From positions 4,475,001 through 4,539,000 of the forward strand of contig NZ_CP144906.1 of the NCBI RefSeq assembly GCF_036699995.1: a DNA stretch of 64,000 bases, written 5' to 3'. Positions within the stretch are counted from its first letter, which is position 1. The number at the start of each line of letters is the position of its first letter. This stretch comes from Clostridium beijerinckii. GTDB lineage: Bacteria; Bacillota; Clostridia; Clostridiales; Clostridiaceae. Made by a program: the position numbers and the translations under genes. Positions 28,277 to 37,993 of the stretch are shown here, in pieces. The notes beneath the pieces are model-generated. The model saw nothing but the letters and a program-made list of their open reading frames with translations. It did no database searches and had not been told where the DNA came from.

Positions 28277-29479
28277 TTAAATTTTAGTATAACTATCATA
28301 CATTGGAAGCATTACTGACATTATAATAAATCCAATGACAAGTCCCATTACTACTATTAATATTGGTTCCATTAAAGCAACTGTTGCCTGTATTGTAGTT
28401 TCCAATTCCTCATCATAAAAATCTGCTGTTTTATTTAAAATTTCATCAATAGATCCTGTTTCTTCTCCAATTTTTATCATTGAATAAAGCATTTCTGGAA
28501 ATATACCCGACTCCCTCATTGAAGTATTTAATTCCTCACCTTTAACTACTCTTTCTTTAACCTTTTTCAACGCCTTTTCTGCTATTCTATTTTCCACAAC
28601 CTGCGATACAATATCTATTGCGTTTATTAGAGATAATCCGCTAGCTAATAGTGTAGATAAAGTTCTTGTAAACCTAGATACTATAACCATCTCAGTAAAC
28701 TTTTTTATTATTGGAAGTTTAAGTTTTATTCTACTTAAAGTAATTGAACCATTTTCTGTATTAAAATAATATTTTATACCAACAAAACTTAATATTATAA
28801 AAACTATAATCCATATAAAATTTTCTTTCAGGAAATCTCCGCTGCCAAGTATAAGCCTTGTCGACCATGGCAATACTGTTCCCGTTTGTTCAAATATACC
28901 TTTAAATGTTGGCATAACATAAGTTAGTATAAACACAACTGCCACTACTGCTACTAAGCTCAATATAATTGGATAAATCATAGCATTCTTAACTTTATTA
29001 TTTATTTTATTTTCCTTCTCGTAATGCGTCGCCATTCTTTGCATTATACTAGTTAGTGTACCACTAGCTTCACCAGCTTCAACCAAACCAACTAAAAGTT
29101 CTGGAAATATCTTTTTTTGCTTCTTCATTGCTTCAGACAAAACTCCACCTTTTTGAACTTCTTGTTCAATTTCTACAATTGCTTCCTTTAATTTTTTCTT
29201 CTGGGTTTGTTTAGATAATATATTTAAACAAGTTAATATAGGTACTCCAGCATCTAGCATAGTATAAAATTGCCTACAAAAAATTGAGATGTCTTTAATC
29301 TTAACTTTATCATTGAAGTTCAGCTCTATTTTACTGCTTTCGATTACTTCTTCTACCATTAAAGGATAATATCCATTTGAGGATATAAAATCTATTACTT
29401 CTCCCTTAGAATCTGCTTCACGCATACCTTCAATTTTTTCTCCATCTGCATTCATTGCTCTGTATTTAAAATTGGCCAC
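28277..29479 (-). CDS. pilC: Type IV pilus platform protein PilC
   Basis: 400 aa from GTG 29479, 6 nt after GGGGGG. Two T2SS-F domains are each followed by membrane segments, with the paired motifs FCRQFYTMLDAGVPIL / VSRFTRTLSTLLASGLSL and LVEAGEASGTL / MIKIGEETGSI. It sits in the membrane above PilB and transfers pilin subunits. Operon position pilB-pilC-pilA. Confidence 0.94.
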   Translation of the reverse strand: MANFKYRAMNADGEKIEGMREADSKGEVIDFISSNGYYPLMVEEVIESSKIELNFNDKVKIKDISIFCRQFYTMLDAGVPILTCLNILSKQTQKKKLKEAIVEIEQEVQKGGVLSEAMKKQKKIFPELLVGLVEAGEASGTLTSIMQRMATHYEKENKINNKVKNAMIYPIILSLVAVVAVVFILTYVMPTFKGIFEQTGTVLPWSTRLILGSGDFLKENFIWIIVFIILSFVGIKYYFNTENGSITLSRIKLKLPIIKKFTEMVIVSRFTRTLSTLLASGLSLINAIDIVSQVVENRIAEKALKKVKERVVKGEELNTSMRESGIFPEMLYSMIKIGEETGSIDEILNKTADFYDEELETTIQATVALMEPILIVVMGLVIGFIIMSVMLPMYDSYTKI

Positions 29480-29519
29480 TTCTATCCCCCCCAAAAAATT
29501 AGTATGAATAAATATCTGT

Positions 29520-31205
29520 CTATTCCTTAGTCATCGTTATTGTTGCAAGCTCATCCATTGTCGTTATACCGTCTATTACTAACTTCCTGCATTCAGCAAC
29601 TAATGTATTCATTCCATTTTTTATTGATATATCCCTAAGTATATCTGAATCTTTTCCTAGATTAATAGCTTCTCTATGTTCTCTTGTAATTTCCATCACC
29701 TCATACACACCAGTTCTTCCAACATACCCTGTGTTATTGCAATATCCGCATCCTCTACCTTTATTTAAAATTATTTGCTTGTCCTTATCAATTCCAAGGA
29801 TTTCTTTTTCATATTCCGTAGCTTCATATGGAGCATTACAATTCATACATACTTTTCTAACTAATCTCTGAGCTACTATTCCAACTACTGACGTAGCAAC
29901 TAAATATGGTTTTATTCCCATATCAACAAGCCTTATTATAGATGACGGAGCATCGTTTGTATGAAGTGTGCTTAAAACTAAGTGACCTGTTATAGCCGCT
30001 TTAGTAGCAATCTCTGCTGTTTCGTTATCTCTAATTTCACCAATCATAATTATGTCTGGATCTTGCCTTAATATACTTCTAAGTCCACTTGCAAAAGTTA
30101 ATCCGGCTTTATTATTTACACTCACTTGATTTACTCCATTTAGCGTATATTCAACTGGATCTTCTACAGTAATTATATTTATTTGATCATTGTTTAATTC
30201 ACTTAAAATTGTATACAAGGTTGTAGATTTACCACTTCCTGTAGGTCCTGTAACTAATACTATTCCATGTGGATTTGAAATAATTCTATCCATCTTCTCT
30301 AGATTTTCATTACTCATTCCTAGTTTATCTCTGCCTATATTCCCCATAGATTTGTTAAGGATTCTTATAACTATTTTTTCCCCATTAACTACTGGAAGTA
30401 TTGAAACTCTAAGATCTACTTCTTTTCCTCCTACACTCGTCATTATTCTTCCATCTTGTGGTATTCTTTTTTCTGCTATATTTAATCCTGCAAGTATTTT
30501 TATTCTTGTTACTAGCGGACCTAAGCTTTCTATGTTAATAACATTTACAGTCTGTAATTTGCCATCTATTCTATATCGTATTCTCACTTCATTTTCAAAT
30601 GGTTCTATATGGATATCTGATGTATTTAGTTCTATTGAATTCTTAAATAAGTACTCTACCATTTTTACAACCGGAGCATTCTTAACAGTATCCATTTCAT
30701 CTATATTAACTTTTAAATTCTTTGCTTCAGAACTTTCTTTTGAAAGTTGTTGAGCTGCCAAGCTAACCTGCTGACTGCTATAATATATTTCTATAAACTT
30801 TTTTATGTCATCCTTTTTAGATATGTATGATTCTATTTCGAACCCAGTAGATATTGCAACGTCATCTATTGCATATATATTTAATGGATCAGATAAAGTA
30901 ACCTTAATTTTATTATTTTCAAATCCGAATGGTATCAGATTATATTTATCACATAAATTTTTAGGAATTATACTTATAGCTTTTTTATCAAAATTTATTG
31001 TATTTAAATCTACTTTTTTAATTCCTGTCTGCTGTTCTATTGCTTCTATTATATCTTCTTCAGTTATAATCTTACTATCAAGTAGTATTTCCCCTAGCTT
31101 CTTCCCTAGTGTCCTTTGAGACTTTAATGCTTCTTGCAATTGATATCCTGTAATTTTTCCCGCATTTACAAGAATGTTACCTAGTCTTCTTTTTTCAGTT
31201 GCCAT
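29520..31205 (-). CDS. pilB: Type IV pilus extension ATPase PilB
   Basis: 561 aa from ATG 31205 with AAGGTGAG upstream. The N-terminal ~150 residues carry two MshEN-type motifs (RRLGNILVNAGKITGYQL and KKLGEILLDSKIITEEDI), which bind c-di-GMP in MshE and related PilB proteins. The ATPase core shows Walker A GPTGSGKSTT (about residue 318), the Asp box EDPVEY, Walker B IMIGEIRDNETA and the His box HLVLSTLHTND. The zinc tetracysteine is CMNC...CGYC. No retraction ATPase pilT lies in this window. Confidence 0.95.
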   Translation of the reverse strand: MATEKRRLGNILVNAGKITGYQLQEALKSQRTLGKKLGEILLDSKIITEEDIIEAIEQQTGIKKVDLNTINFDKKAISIIPKNLCDKYNLIPFGFENNKIKVTLSDPLNIYAIDDVAISTGFEIESYISKKDDIKKFIEIYYSSQQVSLAAQQLSKESSEAKNLKVNIDEMDTVKNAPVVKMVEYLFKNSIELNTSDIHIEPFENEVRIRYRIDGKLQTVNVINIESLGPLVTRIKILAGLNIAEKRIPQDGRIMTSVGGKEVDLRVSILPVVNGEKIVIRILNKSMGNIGRDKLGMSNENLEKMDRIISNPHGIVLVTGPTGSGKSTTLYTILSELNNDQINIITVEDPVEYTLNGVNQVSVNNKAGLTFASGLRSILRQDPDIIMIGEIRDNETAEIATKAAITGHLVLSTLHTNDAPSSIIRLVDMGIKPYLVATSVVGIVAQRLVRKVCMNCNAPYEATEYEKEILGIDKDKQIILNKGRGCGYCNNTGYVGRTGVYEVMEITREHREAINLGKDSDILRDISIKNGMNTLVAECRKLVIDGITTMDELATITMTKE

Positions 31206-31319
31206 TCTGAGTCTCACCTTTCCTATGAATTATGTATAAAATGCGGCATAGCACCTTATAATTAGTATAAGTTTGCTATATGATTTTCACAAGTAAAGTT
31301 ATTGTAAAAAAGTATATCT

Positions 31320-32072
31320 TTACAACAACAAATTCCAATAAACTTTTAATATTTCTGCTCCGTAGAGCATTGAAATCAAACTTCCTATTGCTATAAAAGG
31401 ACCAAACGCTATCTTTTCTTTTGCTTTCTTTAATTTTAATATTAAAACAATTATTCCTATTATTCCACCTAATACAATTGCTAGAAATAAGCCTAATAAA
31501 ATTCCTTTAACTCCCAGGAATAATCCACACACAGTCGCAATTTCAATATCACCTTCACCCATTCCCCTTGTTAAAAACACTATTAATCCTATTATTATTG
31601 CTCCTAGTATTCCTCCTAGAATTAAATCTAGAACATTATTCTTATATAAAGCATATTGTAATAATATAAATAAAATGCCAACTATTCCTCCAAAAATCGT
31701 AGTACTTGTAAATACAAACTGCGTGTCAAAATCTATAGCGCTAATTACGATTAAAAGAGATACCAAAATACAATATTTTATGGTAATCAGATCTAATCCA
31801 AACTTTGCGTATACAATTAAATACAGCAATCCATTTAAGATTTCTATAAGAGGATATCTTATAGATATTTTTTCACCACAATACCTACATTTTCCTCTAA
31901 GAAATATATAGCTAAATACAGGTACTAGATCTAGTGGATTTAAGTTATGTTTACAGGTTGTACAATGAGACGGCGGAAAAGCAATTGATTTTTCTATAGG
32001 AATTCTATAAATACAAACATTTAAAAAACTACCTATAACTAGTCCTAAAATACATATTAATGTATAATCCAA
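31320..32072 (-). CDS. pilD: Prepilin peptidase / N-methyltransferase
   Basis: 250 aa from TTG 32072, with GAGGTGAT just upstream; the ATG at 32087 lies before that site. An eight-helix membrane aspartyl protease. The N-terminal methylase region has the zinc pairs CTTC and CRYC (about residues 38-68). The first catalytic Asp is in SAIDFDTQFV and the second in the GxGD motif RGMGEGDIE. It cleaves and methylates the four prepilins of the operon. First gene of the operon. Confidence 0.94.
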   Translation of the reverse strand: MDYTLICILGLVIGSFLNVCIYRIPIEKSIAFPPSHCTTCKHNLNPLDLVPVFSYIFLRGKCRYCGEKISIRYPLIEILNGLLYLIVYAKFGLDLITIKYCILVSLLIVISAIDFDTQFVFTSTTIFGGIVGILFILLQYALYKNNVLDLILGGILGAIIIGLIVFLTRGMGEGDIEIATVCGLFLGVKGILLGLFLAIVLGGIIGIIVLILKLKKAKEKIAFGPFIAIGSLISMLYGAEILKVYWNLLL

Positions 32073-32287
32073 AAAATCACCTCTCATTGTATATTTTAAT
32101 ATTATTTAACTTTTTTGTAAACGTTGTTGTGTATAAATTTGTATCTTATTCTTATTTTTTCAAAAATATTTAATAAAAATTATATTAAAATAATAAAATT
32201 TTCTTTCTTTAAATTTTAATCATAATTAACCAAAGTCTCTCTTTAATATATTATCTCCTTATTTGTAAATGTATTACAAATAATCTT

Positions 32288-32329
32288 AAAAAATATAAAA
32301 ACCGGCCTTTATAAATATAAAGGTCGGTT
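32288..32329 (-). terminator. Expression-platform terminator of the c-di-GMP-II riboswitch
   Basis: The 13-bp stem AACCGACCTTTAT / ATAAAGGCCGGTT is followed on the minus strand by TTTTATATTTTTT. Its 5' arm is the 3' end of the aptamer, so the aptamer and terminator compete. Confidence 0.88.
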
Positions 32330-32392
32330 GCACTACTAACTCACCATATATAAAGTGCCCAGTTAAAATATATGGTTCAAAGTTTCCTTATA
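32322..32392 (-). ncRNA. c-di-GMP-II riboswitch aptamer controlling the pilus operon
   Basis: On the minus strand, GGAAAC opens the element, CTGGGCACTT lies in the middle and GAGTTAGTAGTGCAACCGAC closes it. These are the conserved blocks of the class II c-di-GMP aptamer, and the last block is identical to the well-studied Clostridium acetobutylicum aptamer as I remember it. P1 forms from AAGG and CCTT. Binding would keep AACCGACC in the aptamer and free transcription from the terminator, an ON switch. It lies ~250 nt before pilD. Confidence 0.92.
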
Positions 32393-32462
32393 ACAAAATA
32401 TACTTGCTTTTTCTTTTATTTCTTACATAACATATTAAATACAGCTAATATATGCCGTAGTA

Positions 32463-32471
32463 ATTATACCA
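32463..32471 (-). promoter_or_regulatory. Extended -10 promoter for the riboswitch-pilus transcript
   Basis: Minus-strand TGGTATAAT has a consensus -10 (32463-32468) with an upstream TG. No good -35 is seen at 16-18 bp. The start would be near 32456, ~65 nt before the aptamer. Confidence 0.45.
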
Positions 32472-32850
32472 TAATGATCATTATTTGGTCTATCTTGTTT
32501 AAAACTTTTCTTCTAAAAATAGTAATAATTATTTACTGGATAGTTCTAGATTTTTTATCACTCTTCATATAAGGATTTAAGCTAATTGCCCTCTATATTT
32601 CCATTCCATAATACCATGTTTACAAAAAATTTACAACTATTGAATAATATTGTTAATCATGTTTTATATATCTACACCAGAAGATCTTAGTTTGCAATCA
32701 AAAAAGAATTAGGCAATTGAATTTACAACATAATTTCTTATTAATTATTTATCATTTTATTTTAAAAAATATAATAACCAACTAGTGATAGCTTGGCTGG
32801 TACAATAAGCTATCCTTTCCTTTTACAATTAATAAATCTACAAGTAACAA

Positions 32851-32902
32851 AAAAAACACCTCCAATATCAATTAACTATGTATATCAATATTGAAAGTGT
32901 TA
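32851..32902 (-). terminator. Terminator of yebC
   Basis: AACACnTnCAATAT pairs with ATATTGnAnGTGTT, followed on the minus strand by six T. It lies ~60 bp past the yebC stop. Confidence 0.75.
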
Positions 32903-32959
32903 TTATTTAATAAGTATATCATCCAGAGCTTTTTATAATTTAAAAGCGCCTAAAACAGC

Positions 32960-33697
32960 TTATTCATCCCATCCCTCAGGGAATTCAGCGTTGTGGTACA
33001 CCTCTTGAACGTCGTCATCGTCATCAAGTAAGTCTAACATCTTTTGGAATTTCTTAGCATCAGCTTCATCTATTGCTGTGTATGTATCTGGAATCATCTT
33101 AACTGAAGCTTCTAAGAATTCAATACCTTGTGCTTCTAATGCTTCTCTAACTGTTCCGAACTCTTCAGGTGCAGTTGTTACTACAAATACTTCTTCTTCT
33201 GATGCGAAATCTTCTGCACCAGCATCTAAGGCAATCATCATTAATTCATCTTCATCTTTATCTTCTTTTTCAATGACAATTTCACCTTTTTCTTGGAACA
33301 TAAATGATACACAACCTGATGTACCCATGTTTCCGCCGCCTTTTGTAAATGCACTTCTTACATTTCCAGCAGATCTATTTTTATTATCAGTAAGAGTTTC
33401 AACTATTACAGCTACTCCACTAGGTCCATAACCTTCATAAACTATATTTTCATAATTAACTGCTGATAATTCACCAGATGCCTTTTTAATTGCTTTTGAA
33501 ATAGTATCATTAGGCATGTTTGCTGCCTTGGCTTTTGCAACTACATCTCTTAATTTTGCATTTGTATCTTGATTAGCTCCACCATTTTTAACAGCCATCA
33601 CAATTTCTTTACCTATCTTAGTAAAAATCTTACCTCTTTTTGCATCTGTCTTGCCCTTTTTTGCTTGAATGTTATGCCACTTTGAGTGTCCTGACAT
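32960..33697 (-). CDS. yebC: YebC/PmpR-family DNA-binding regulator or translation factor
   Basis: 245 aa, family-typical length. The N-terminus [27 protein letters not shown] is nearly invariant in the family, followed by the [14 protein letters not shown] signature and an acidic C-terminus. Members bind DNA as regulators; recent work also links YebC-type proteins to translation of polyproline stretches. AGGAGG is present before the ATG. It is a single gene with its own terminator. Confidence 0.96.
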   Translation of the reverse strand: MSGHSKWHNIQAKKGKTDAKRGKIFTKIGKEIVMAVKNGGANQDTNAKLRDVVAKAKAANMPNDTISKAIKKASGELSAVNYENIVYEGYGPSGVAVIVETLTDNKNRSAGNVRSAFTKGGGNMGTSGCVSFMFQEKGEIVIEKEDKDEDELMMIALDAGAEDFASEEEVFVVTTAPEEFGTVREALEAQGIEFLEASVKMIPDTYTAIDEADAKKFQKMLDLLDDDDDVQEVYHNAEFPEGWDE

Positions 33698-34306
33698 ATG
33701 TTTTCCTCCTTACTTTATTCGTAATAATTATCTATGTTTTTATAAATATATATTGCAATTAAGTCCCTATACCTTGATCTTATTTTAACACTTGATTTAC
33801 TAAGTTTTGAATATAGCTTCATGTTAACAATATATATAATATCTATTTGTAACGATTCTTATTACAAGTTATTCATTTAATTAATGATTTTTTCTTTAAA
33901 ATACAAAATCCAACAGCTATTATACCACATTTTACATAAGTTCACAATTATCCTATTACCAAATAATTCTCTATAATATTTATTAAAATATAAAATTTAC
34001 ATTGCAATTGAATCTCCATCCTTTTACTCTATCTGATTAATGACTTAGTTCATTGTAATATGCCTAAATCTAAGTTTCATGTTATAAAAAATTTATTGTT
34101 AGAACTAAATTTTTACTTTGAAATAAAAATCTCCAGAAGTAGTTAATTATGAATAATAAATTTTATAATCAGCTTGTATTCTCATTCTTTTACGAAGTGT
34201 TTCGCTGAGCTTTAAATACGTAACTATAGACATTCCAATTATTAATTAGACTTATTCTGTGAACATATTTCCATATTTACTGTATATAAATGATTATCTT
34301 TAGCTA
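33698..34306. other. Gene-free AT-rich interval
   Basis: This stretch lies between the yebC start and palindrome copy B. I see no reading frame with a ribosome binding site and no structured element that I can support. Confidence 0.6.
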
Positions 34307-34491
34307 GAAATCATAAATATATTTGTGGAGAAAACATTTGAAAATGAGCTGTTAAAGGTTCTTAGCTGTAGGTTGTTCCATTTTAGCTTGTCAAACTGAA
34401 AGTTGGAACATGCTAAAGTGGATACAACCTGCCGCTTAGAACCTTCAGCGATATTTTCATAGCTTTTCGGAATCAAAATATTTATGATTTC
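34307..34491. repeat. Palindromic repeat family 1, copy B (185 bp)
   Basis: The left arm GAAATCATAAATATATTTGT faces a right arm whose reverse complement is GAAATCATAAATATTTTGAT. Pairing continues through TTAAAGGTTCTTAGC / GCTTAGAACCTT and AGGTTGT..CCATTTTAGC / GCTAAAGTGG..ACAACCT. The outer tail runs to 34532 and ends TTGGATATCTATA. Lies 75 bp downstream of the yigZ stop. Confidence 0.85.
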
Positions 34492-34566
34492 GGCAAGTTA
34501 CCACATAAGTCTAGTTTTAAAGTTGGATATCTATAAGCAACGAACCATAATCCTAGAGTACTCTAA

Positions 34567-35214
34567 TTATATTTTCAAGTATAATCTATTTCCTTCTTTA
34601 AAATATATGTCCTCTTCACTTTTTCTAACTATTACTTTTCCGTTAGTAACTTCTACAATCTCGTTTTCTATATCTTCAGCCATTAACTTTTCAGCTAATA
34701 TATTAACAATCACTTTATCGCTGTATTCAGTATCTTCTATATGCCAAGAATTTTGACCGCATGTATATTGAACTTTTCCAAAAAGATCATATTCCATTTC
34801 AAAACTTAGTTTCAGTCCTTCAACCTTTTCCACTACACCAGCTGATTTTATTGCGATGCTGGCACCTTTTGTATAAGCTCTAGTTAAACCACCTGCCCCT
34901 AAAAGTATTCCCCCAAAATATCTCGTAACAACTACTGCACAATCTGTCACTCTACTTTTTTTCATCACTTCAAGAATTGGTATTCCTGCTGTTCCCTGTG
35001 GTTCGCCATCATCTGAGTACCTTTGAATATTCATGTCTTTTCCGATTATATATGCTGAGCAATTATGCCTTGCTTGCTTGTGCATATTCTTTATCTCATT
35101 TATAAAAGCTTTAGCTTCCTCTTCATTTTCCACCCTTTTTGCATAACCAATAAACTCTGACTTCTTTTCTTCAAATCTATCTTCACCAAAGTCTTTTACT
35201 GTAATGTACGACAT
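34567..35214 (-). CDS. YigZ/IMPACT family protein
   Basis: 215 aa. UPF0029 N-terminal domain with EKKSEFIGYAKRV, the HNCSAYIIG strand and the signature SDDGEPQGTAGIPIL plus VVVTRYFGGILLGAGGLTRAY; a DUF1949 C-terminal domain follows. IMPACT in eukaryotes controls Gcn2; bacterial members are of unclear function and often called YvyE/YigZ. Single gene, followed by palindrome copy B. Confidence 0.93.
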   Translation of the reverse strand: MSYITVKDFGEDRFEEKKSEFIGYAKRVENEEEAKAFINEIKNMHKQARHNCSAYIIGKDMNIQRYSDDGEPQGTAGIPILEVMKKSRVTDCAVVVTRYFGGILLGAGGLTRAYTKGASIAIKSAGVVEKVEGLKLSFEMEYDLFGKVQYTCGQNSWHIEDTEYSDKVIVNILAEKLMAEDIENEIVEVTNGKVIVRKSEEDIYFKEGNRLYLKI

Positions 35215-35608
35215 ATCAATCTAGCTCCTTTTCAATCTCAAATCAGAATATATAGTACGCATATTGATTTAAAACAATTTTATACATACTTAAATAATTA
35301 GAATATTATAATACCTTCCTATGCTGCATTTTTACTGCATATTCTTAAGAATATATATTGTACAGAATATATATTCTAATATTGTTTAAAATATATATTC
35401 TAAAATTCTTAAGAATATTAGCATAAAGTGAAACCTAGCTTCAGAGAGAGTTTTTTATGTGCACCTTGATGGTAAATCTGCCATTAAAGGTTAGTTAAAC
35501 TTATCTCGGATTGTGCCACTTTTATCTACCACTTTAATAGAAGATTGGAGTGTTACAGTGGTTAAACATCAGATAAAATTATTAGTAAAAATATCTCCCT
35601 AAGTAATT
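35215..35608. other. Gene-free interval with AT-rich dyads
   Basis: ATATTCTTAAGAATAT (35338-35353), AGAATATATATTCT (35364-35377) and ATTCTTAAGAATATT (around 35405) are perfect or near-perfect dyads within 80 bp. They lie upstream of yigZ and downstream of the MocR gene. They may be operator sites, but I cannot assign a protein. Confidence 0.45.
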
Positions 35609-37045
35609 TCACTTCTCAACTCTAAGTTCCTTAGCCAAAATTAATTCTTCCTTAAGTATTTTCATACCTTTCTCAATCTTTTCCTTATCGGTTTGATAAA
35701 AGGCTATCCTAAAAGAATCTTGTCCATCATTTTGTGATGTAAAGAACATAGCCCCTGGAGTAATATATATATTTTTCTTTTTAAGTTTTATAAAAAGTTC
35801 TTTAGTATTAATCTTAAATTCATCTTTTAAAGTTATATAAAAATTTAATCCACCTTTTGGATCATTGTAGGTTAACATATCTTTAAATTCACTATCTAGA
35901 ATTGTTTTTAAATGCGTATACCTTTTTATATATTCATCATTTAGATTTTTAATATTCTTTTTCCACTTATTACTCGAAATATATAATTCCAGAGCCCTCT
36001 GCATTAAACTTGAAGTAGTTATATCTGTATTGTGCTTTGAATTTTGAAGAGTTTCACTGAATACTTCTGGTGCAACTAAGTATCCTAATCTTATTCCTGG
36101 AAGAAATATTTTCGAAAAACTTTTTATATAAATTACCCTATCATTTTTATCAAGCCATTTAAACGGCACATATTCTAATGAATTTTCATATATAAGTTCC
36201 GATAGATAATCATCTTCAATTATGTAAAAATCATAAATTTCTGCAAGATCTAAAATTCTCTTCTTCTTTTCTATACTATAACTTACTCCTGTTGGATTTT
36301 GAAAATAACTCATTGTATAAAAACACTTTATTTCGTTTTTCTGTAATATCTTTTCAAATTTATTTAAGTTTATTCCATCTTCATCAATTGGCACTTCAAA
36401 CAAATTAACTTTTCTCCATTTAAATACTGATAATGCTCCTACATATGTTGGCTTTTCAACTATTATATTATCATTTATATTTAATATTCCTTTAGATGCT
36501 ATATCAATTCCTTGTTGAGCACCTGATATAATTATTATGTCTTCATCGTTTAATTTATTATTCCAAAATACTTTATTTATAGTATAAATAAGATTAGTAT
36601 ATCCATTTCTGTTGTCTGAAAGTAATGCATTTGCTCCATCTCTTTCTAAAACTTCATTTATAATTCCTTTTAAATCATCAATAGGGAATAGCACTTCCCC
36701 TGTAGTCTCCCCAGTAAAATCTATTACATCAGTTAAATCTCCCATGGATATCTTTTTTAATGCATTTGAATATTCTTTTCTAAAATTTGAAGCAACTTCT
36801 TTTCTTTTTGCATAACTACCGCTTCCTACCTTTTGATAGGCATAACCTTCTGATTTAAGCTTATTGTATGCACTAACTATAGTGACATTGTTTACGCCTA
36901 ATTTTTTTGACAGCTCTCTTATTGTTGGAAGTTTGTCTCCTTCTTTTATCTTTCTTTTATCAATTAAACTTTTTATATAATTAGCTACTTGAATATACTT
37001 AGGGATATCATCATCTTTAAACGCAAAATCTTTATAAATATCCAT
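35609..37045 (-). CDS. MocR/PdxR-type GntR regulator with aminotransferase domain
   Basis: 478 aa. The N-terminal GntR winged helix (IQVANYIKSLIDKRKIKEGDKLPTIRELSKKLGVNNVTIVSAYNKL, about residues 17-65) is joined to a fold-I aminotransferase domain. That domain keeps IIISGAQQGIDI, YFQNPTGVSYS, EDDYLSEL and the PLP lysine in YIKSFSKIFLPGIRLGYLV. These proteins sense PLP or an amino compound and control vitamin B6 or amino-acid genes. It begins 27 bp after the nucleotidyltransferase gene and shares its operon, which gives the only hint at a target. Confidence 0.92.
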   Translation of the reverse strand: MDIYKDFAFKDDDIPKYIQVANYIKSLIDKRKIKEGDKLPTIRELSKKLGVNNVTIVSAYNKLKSEGYAYQKVGSGSYAKRKEVASNFRKEYSNALKKISMGDLTDVIDFTGETTGEVLFPIDDLKGIINEVLERDGANALLSDNRNGYTNLIYTINKVFWNNKLNDEDIIIISGAQQGIDIASKGILNINDNIIVEKPTYVGALSVFKWRKVNLFEVPIDEDGINLNKFEKILQKNEIKCFYTMSYFQNPTGVSYSIEKKKRILDLAEIYDFYIIEDDYLSELIYENSLEYVPFKWLDKNDRVIYIKSFSKIFLPGIRLGYLVAPEVFSETLQNSKHNTDITTSSLMQRALELYISSNKWKKNIKNLNDEYIKRYTHLKTILDSEFKDMLTYNDPKGGLNFYITLKDEFKINTKELFIKLKKKNIYITPGAMFFTSQNDGQDSFRIAFYQTDKEKIEKGMKILKEELILAKELRVEK

Positions 37046-37072
37046 AAAACTCTCCTTTAATTGATTGTAAGA

Positions 37073-37993
37073 CTATTTTTTTGATTGTGCCTCATAACTC
37101 TTGTATGAATACACATTCTCTCTGACTAACTTTTCATTAGAAGGCAAATCCAAATTTTTAGTATCTTTCATTATTAATTTTCTCTTGTATAATTCCTTTA
37201 GTATATCTTCTATTTTTATATTAAATTCCTTGAACTCATCACTGTTTTTTATTTCAAAGGAGCTTAAAAATGCATTTTTTTCATATAAATAATCCAGTAA
37301 AGACTTAGCGGCCTCATTTATATTTTCATCTAGAAAATTCTCGATATAATCTACAGCGTTTTGTATATTTTCCTTTGCGCATTTATCATTAAACAAATTA
37401 TCAACTATAACATTAAATTTATTATTTAAGTTTATAGCCATTTTTACTGCGTCTTTACTTACAGTGTATCCATTTAAATTTAAATATAACTTAGCAAAAC
37501 TATCTAGAGCTCTTATTAAAACTTCATAAGATGTAAAAACACTATTGTTTTGCAAATACTTTTTAGTTACTCTAATATCTTTTATAACATTACCTAAATA
37601 CACCAAGTTCCAAGTTTCTCTGTATTTATCTAAACTATATTTGGCTTTATTAAAAATGCTCTCAATTTCATCATCTCTTGAAAATATTATTTTAGAAGAT
37701 ATTAGTAAGTTCCTTATAACTCCCTTATTCCCATTACTTTCGTATAGTTCCAAAAAGCTTTCTTTATTTAGGACCTTTATATGTACCGGTACCCCTAGTA
37801 TTTCAGAATATATGTCTCTAACATTATCAAATATATCCTTATATACAATGAATAAATCTATGTCAGATTCCTCCCAAAGATCACCGCTAATTATGCTTCC
37901 AAATGCAAATATAGCCAACACTTTTTTATTGGTCTTCAATACATTTATTAACTTTTCAGAGGATTTCTGATATTCTAATATGGATTTTGACAC
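37073..37993 (-). CDS. Nucleotidyltransferase-domain protein (MNT-like) with helical C-terminus
   Basis: 306 aa with a GTG start and AAGGTGAAATTAA upstream. The N-terminal pol-beta-fold nucleotidyltransferase carries FGSIISGDLWEESDIDLFIV, the hG[GS]...DxD catalytic motif, and VPVHIKVL with a third strand. The C-terminal ~190 residues are helical, with a HEPN-like look (KDIRVTKKYLQNNSVFTSYEVLIRALDSFAKLYL). It could modify a small molecule, as antibiotic nucleotidyltransferases do, or be one half of a fused MNT/HEPN module. It is the first gene of a two-gene unit with the MocR regulator; substrate unknown. Confidence 0.75.
   Translation of the reverse strand: MSKSILEYQKSSEKLINVLKTNKKVLAIFAFGSIISGDLWEESDIDLFIVYKDIFDNVRDIYSEILGVPVHIKVLNKESFLELYESNGNKGVIRNLLISSKIIFSRDDEIESIFNKAKYSLDKYRETWNLVYLGNVIKDIRVTKKYLQNNSVFTSYEVLIRALDSFAKLYLNLNGYTVSKDAVKMAINLNNKFNVIVDNLFNDKCAKENIQNAVDYIENFLDENINEAAKSLLDYLYEKNAFLSSFEIKNSDEFKEFNIKIEDILKELYKRKLIMKDTKNLDLPSNEKLVRENVYSYKSYEAQSKK

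Noticed and set aside
15779..32072. Retraction ATPase pilT in the pilus operon
   Set aside because: Only one ATPase gene (pilB) is present; every other frame in the operon is accounted for. pilT may lie elsewhere in the genome.
32780..32815. Second riboswitch near GATAGCTT ... AAGCTATC
   Set aside because: It is a simple 8-bp hairpin with a 12-base loop and no conserved aptamer blocks.
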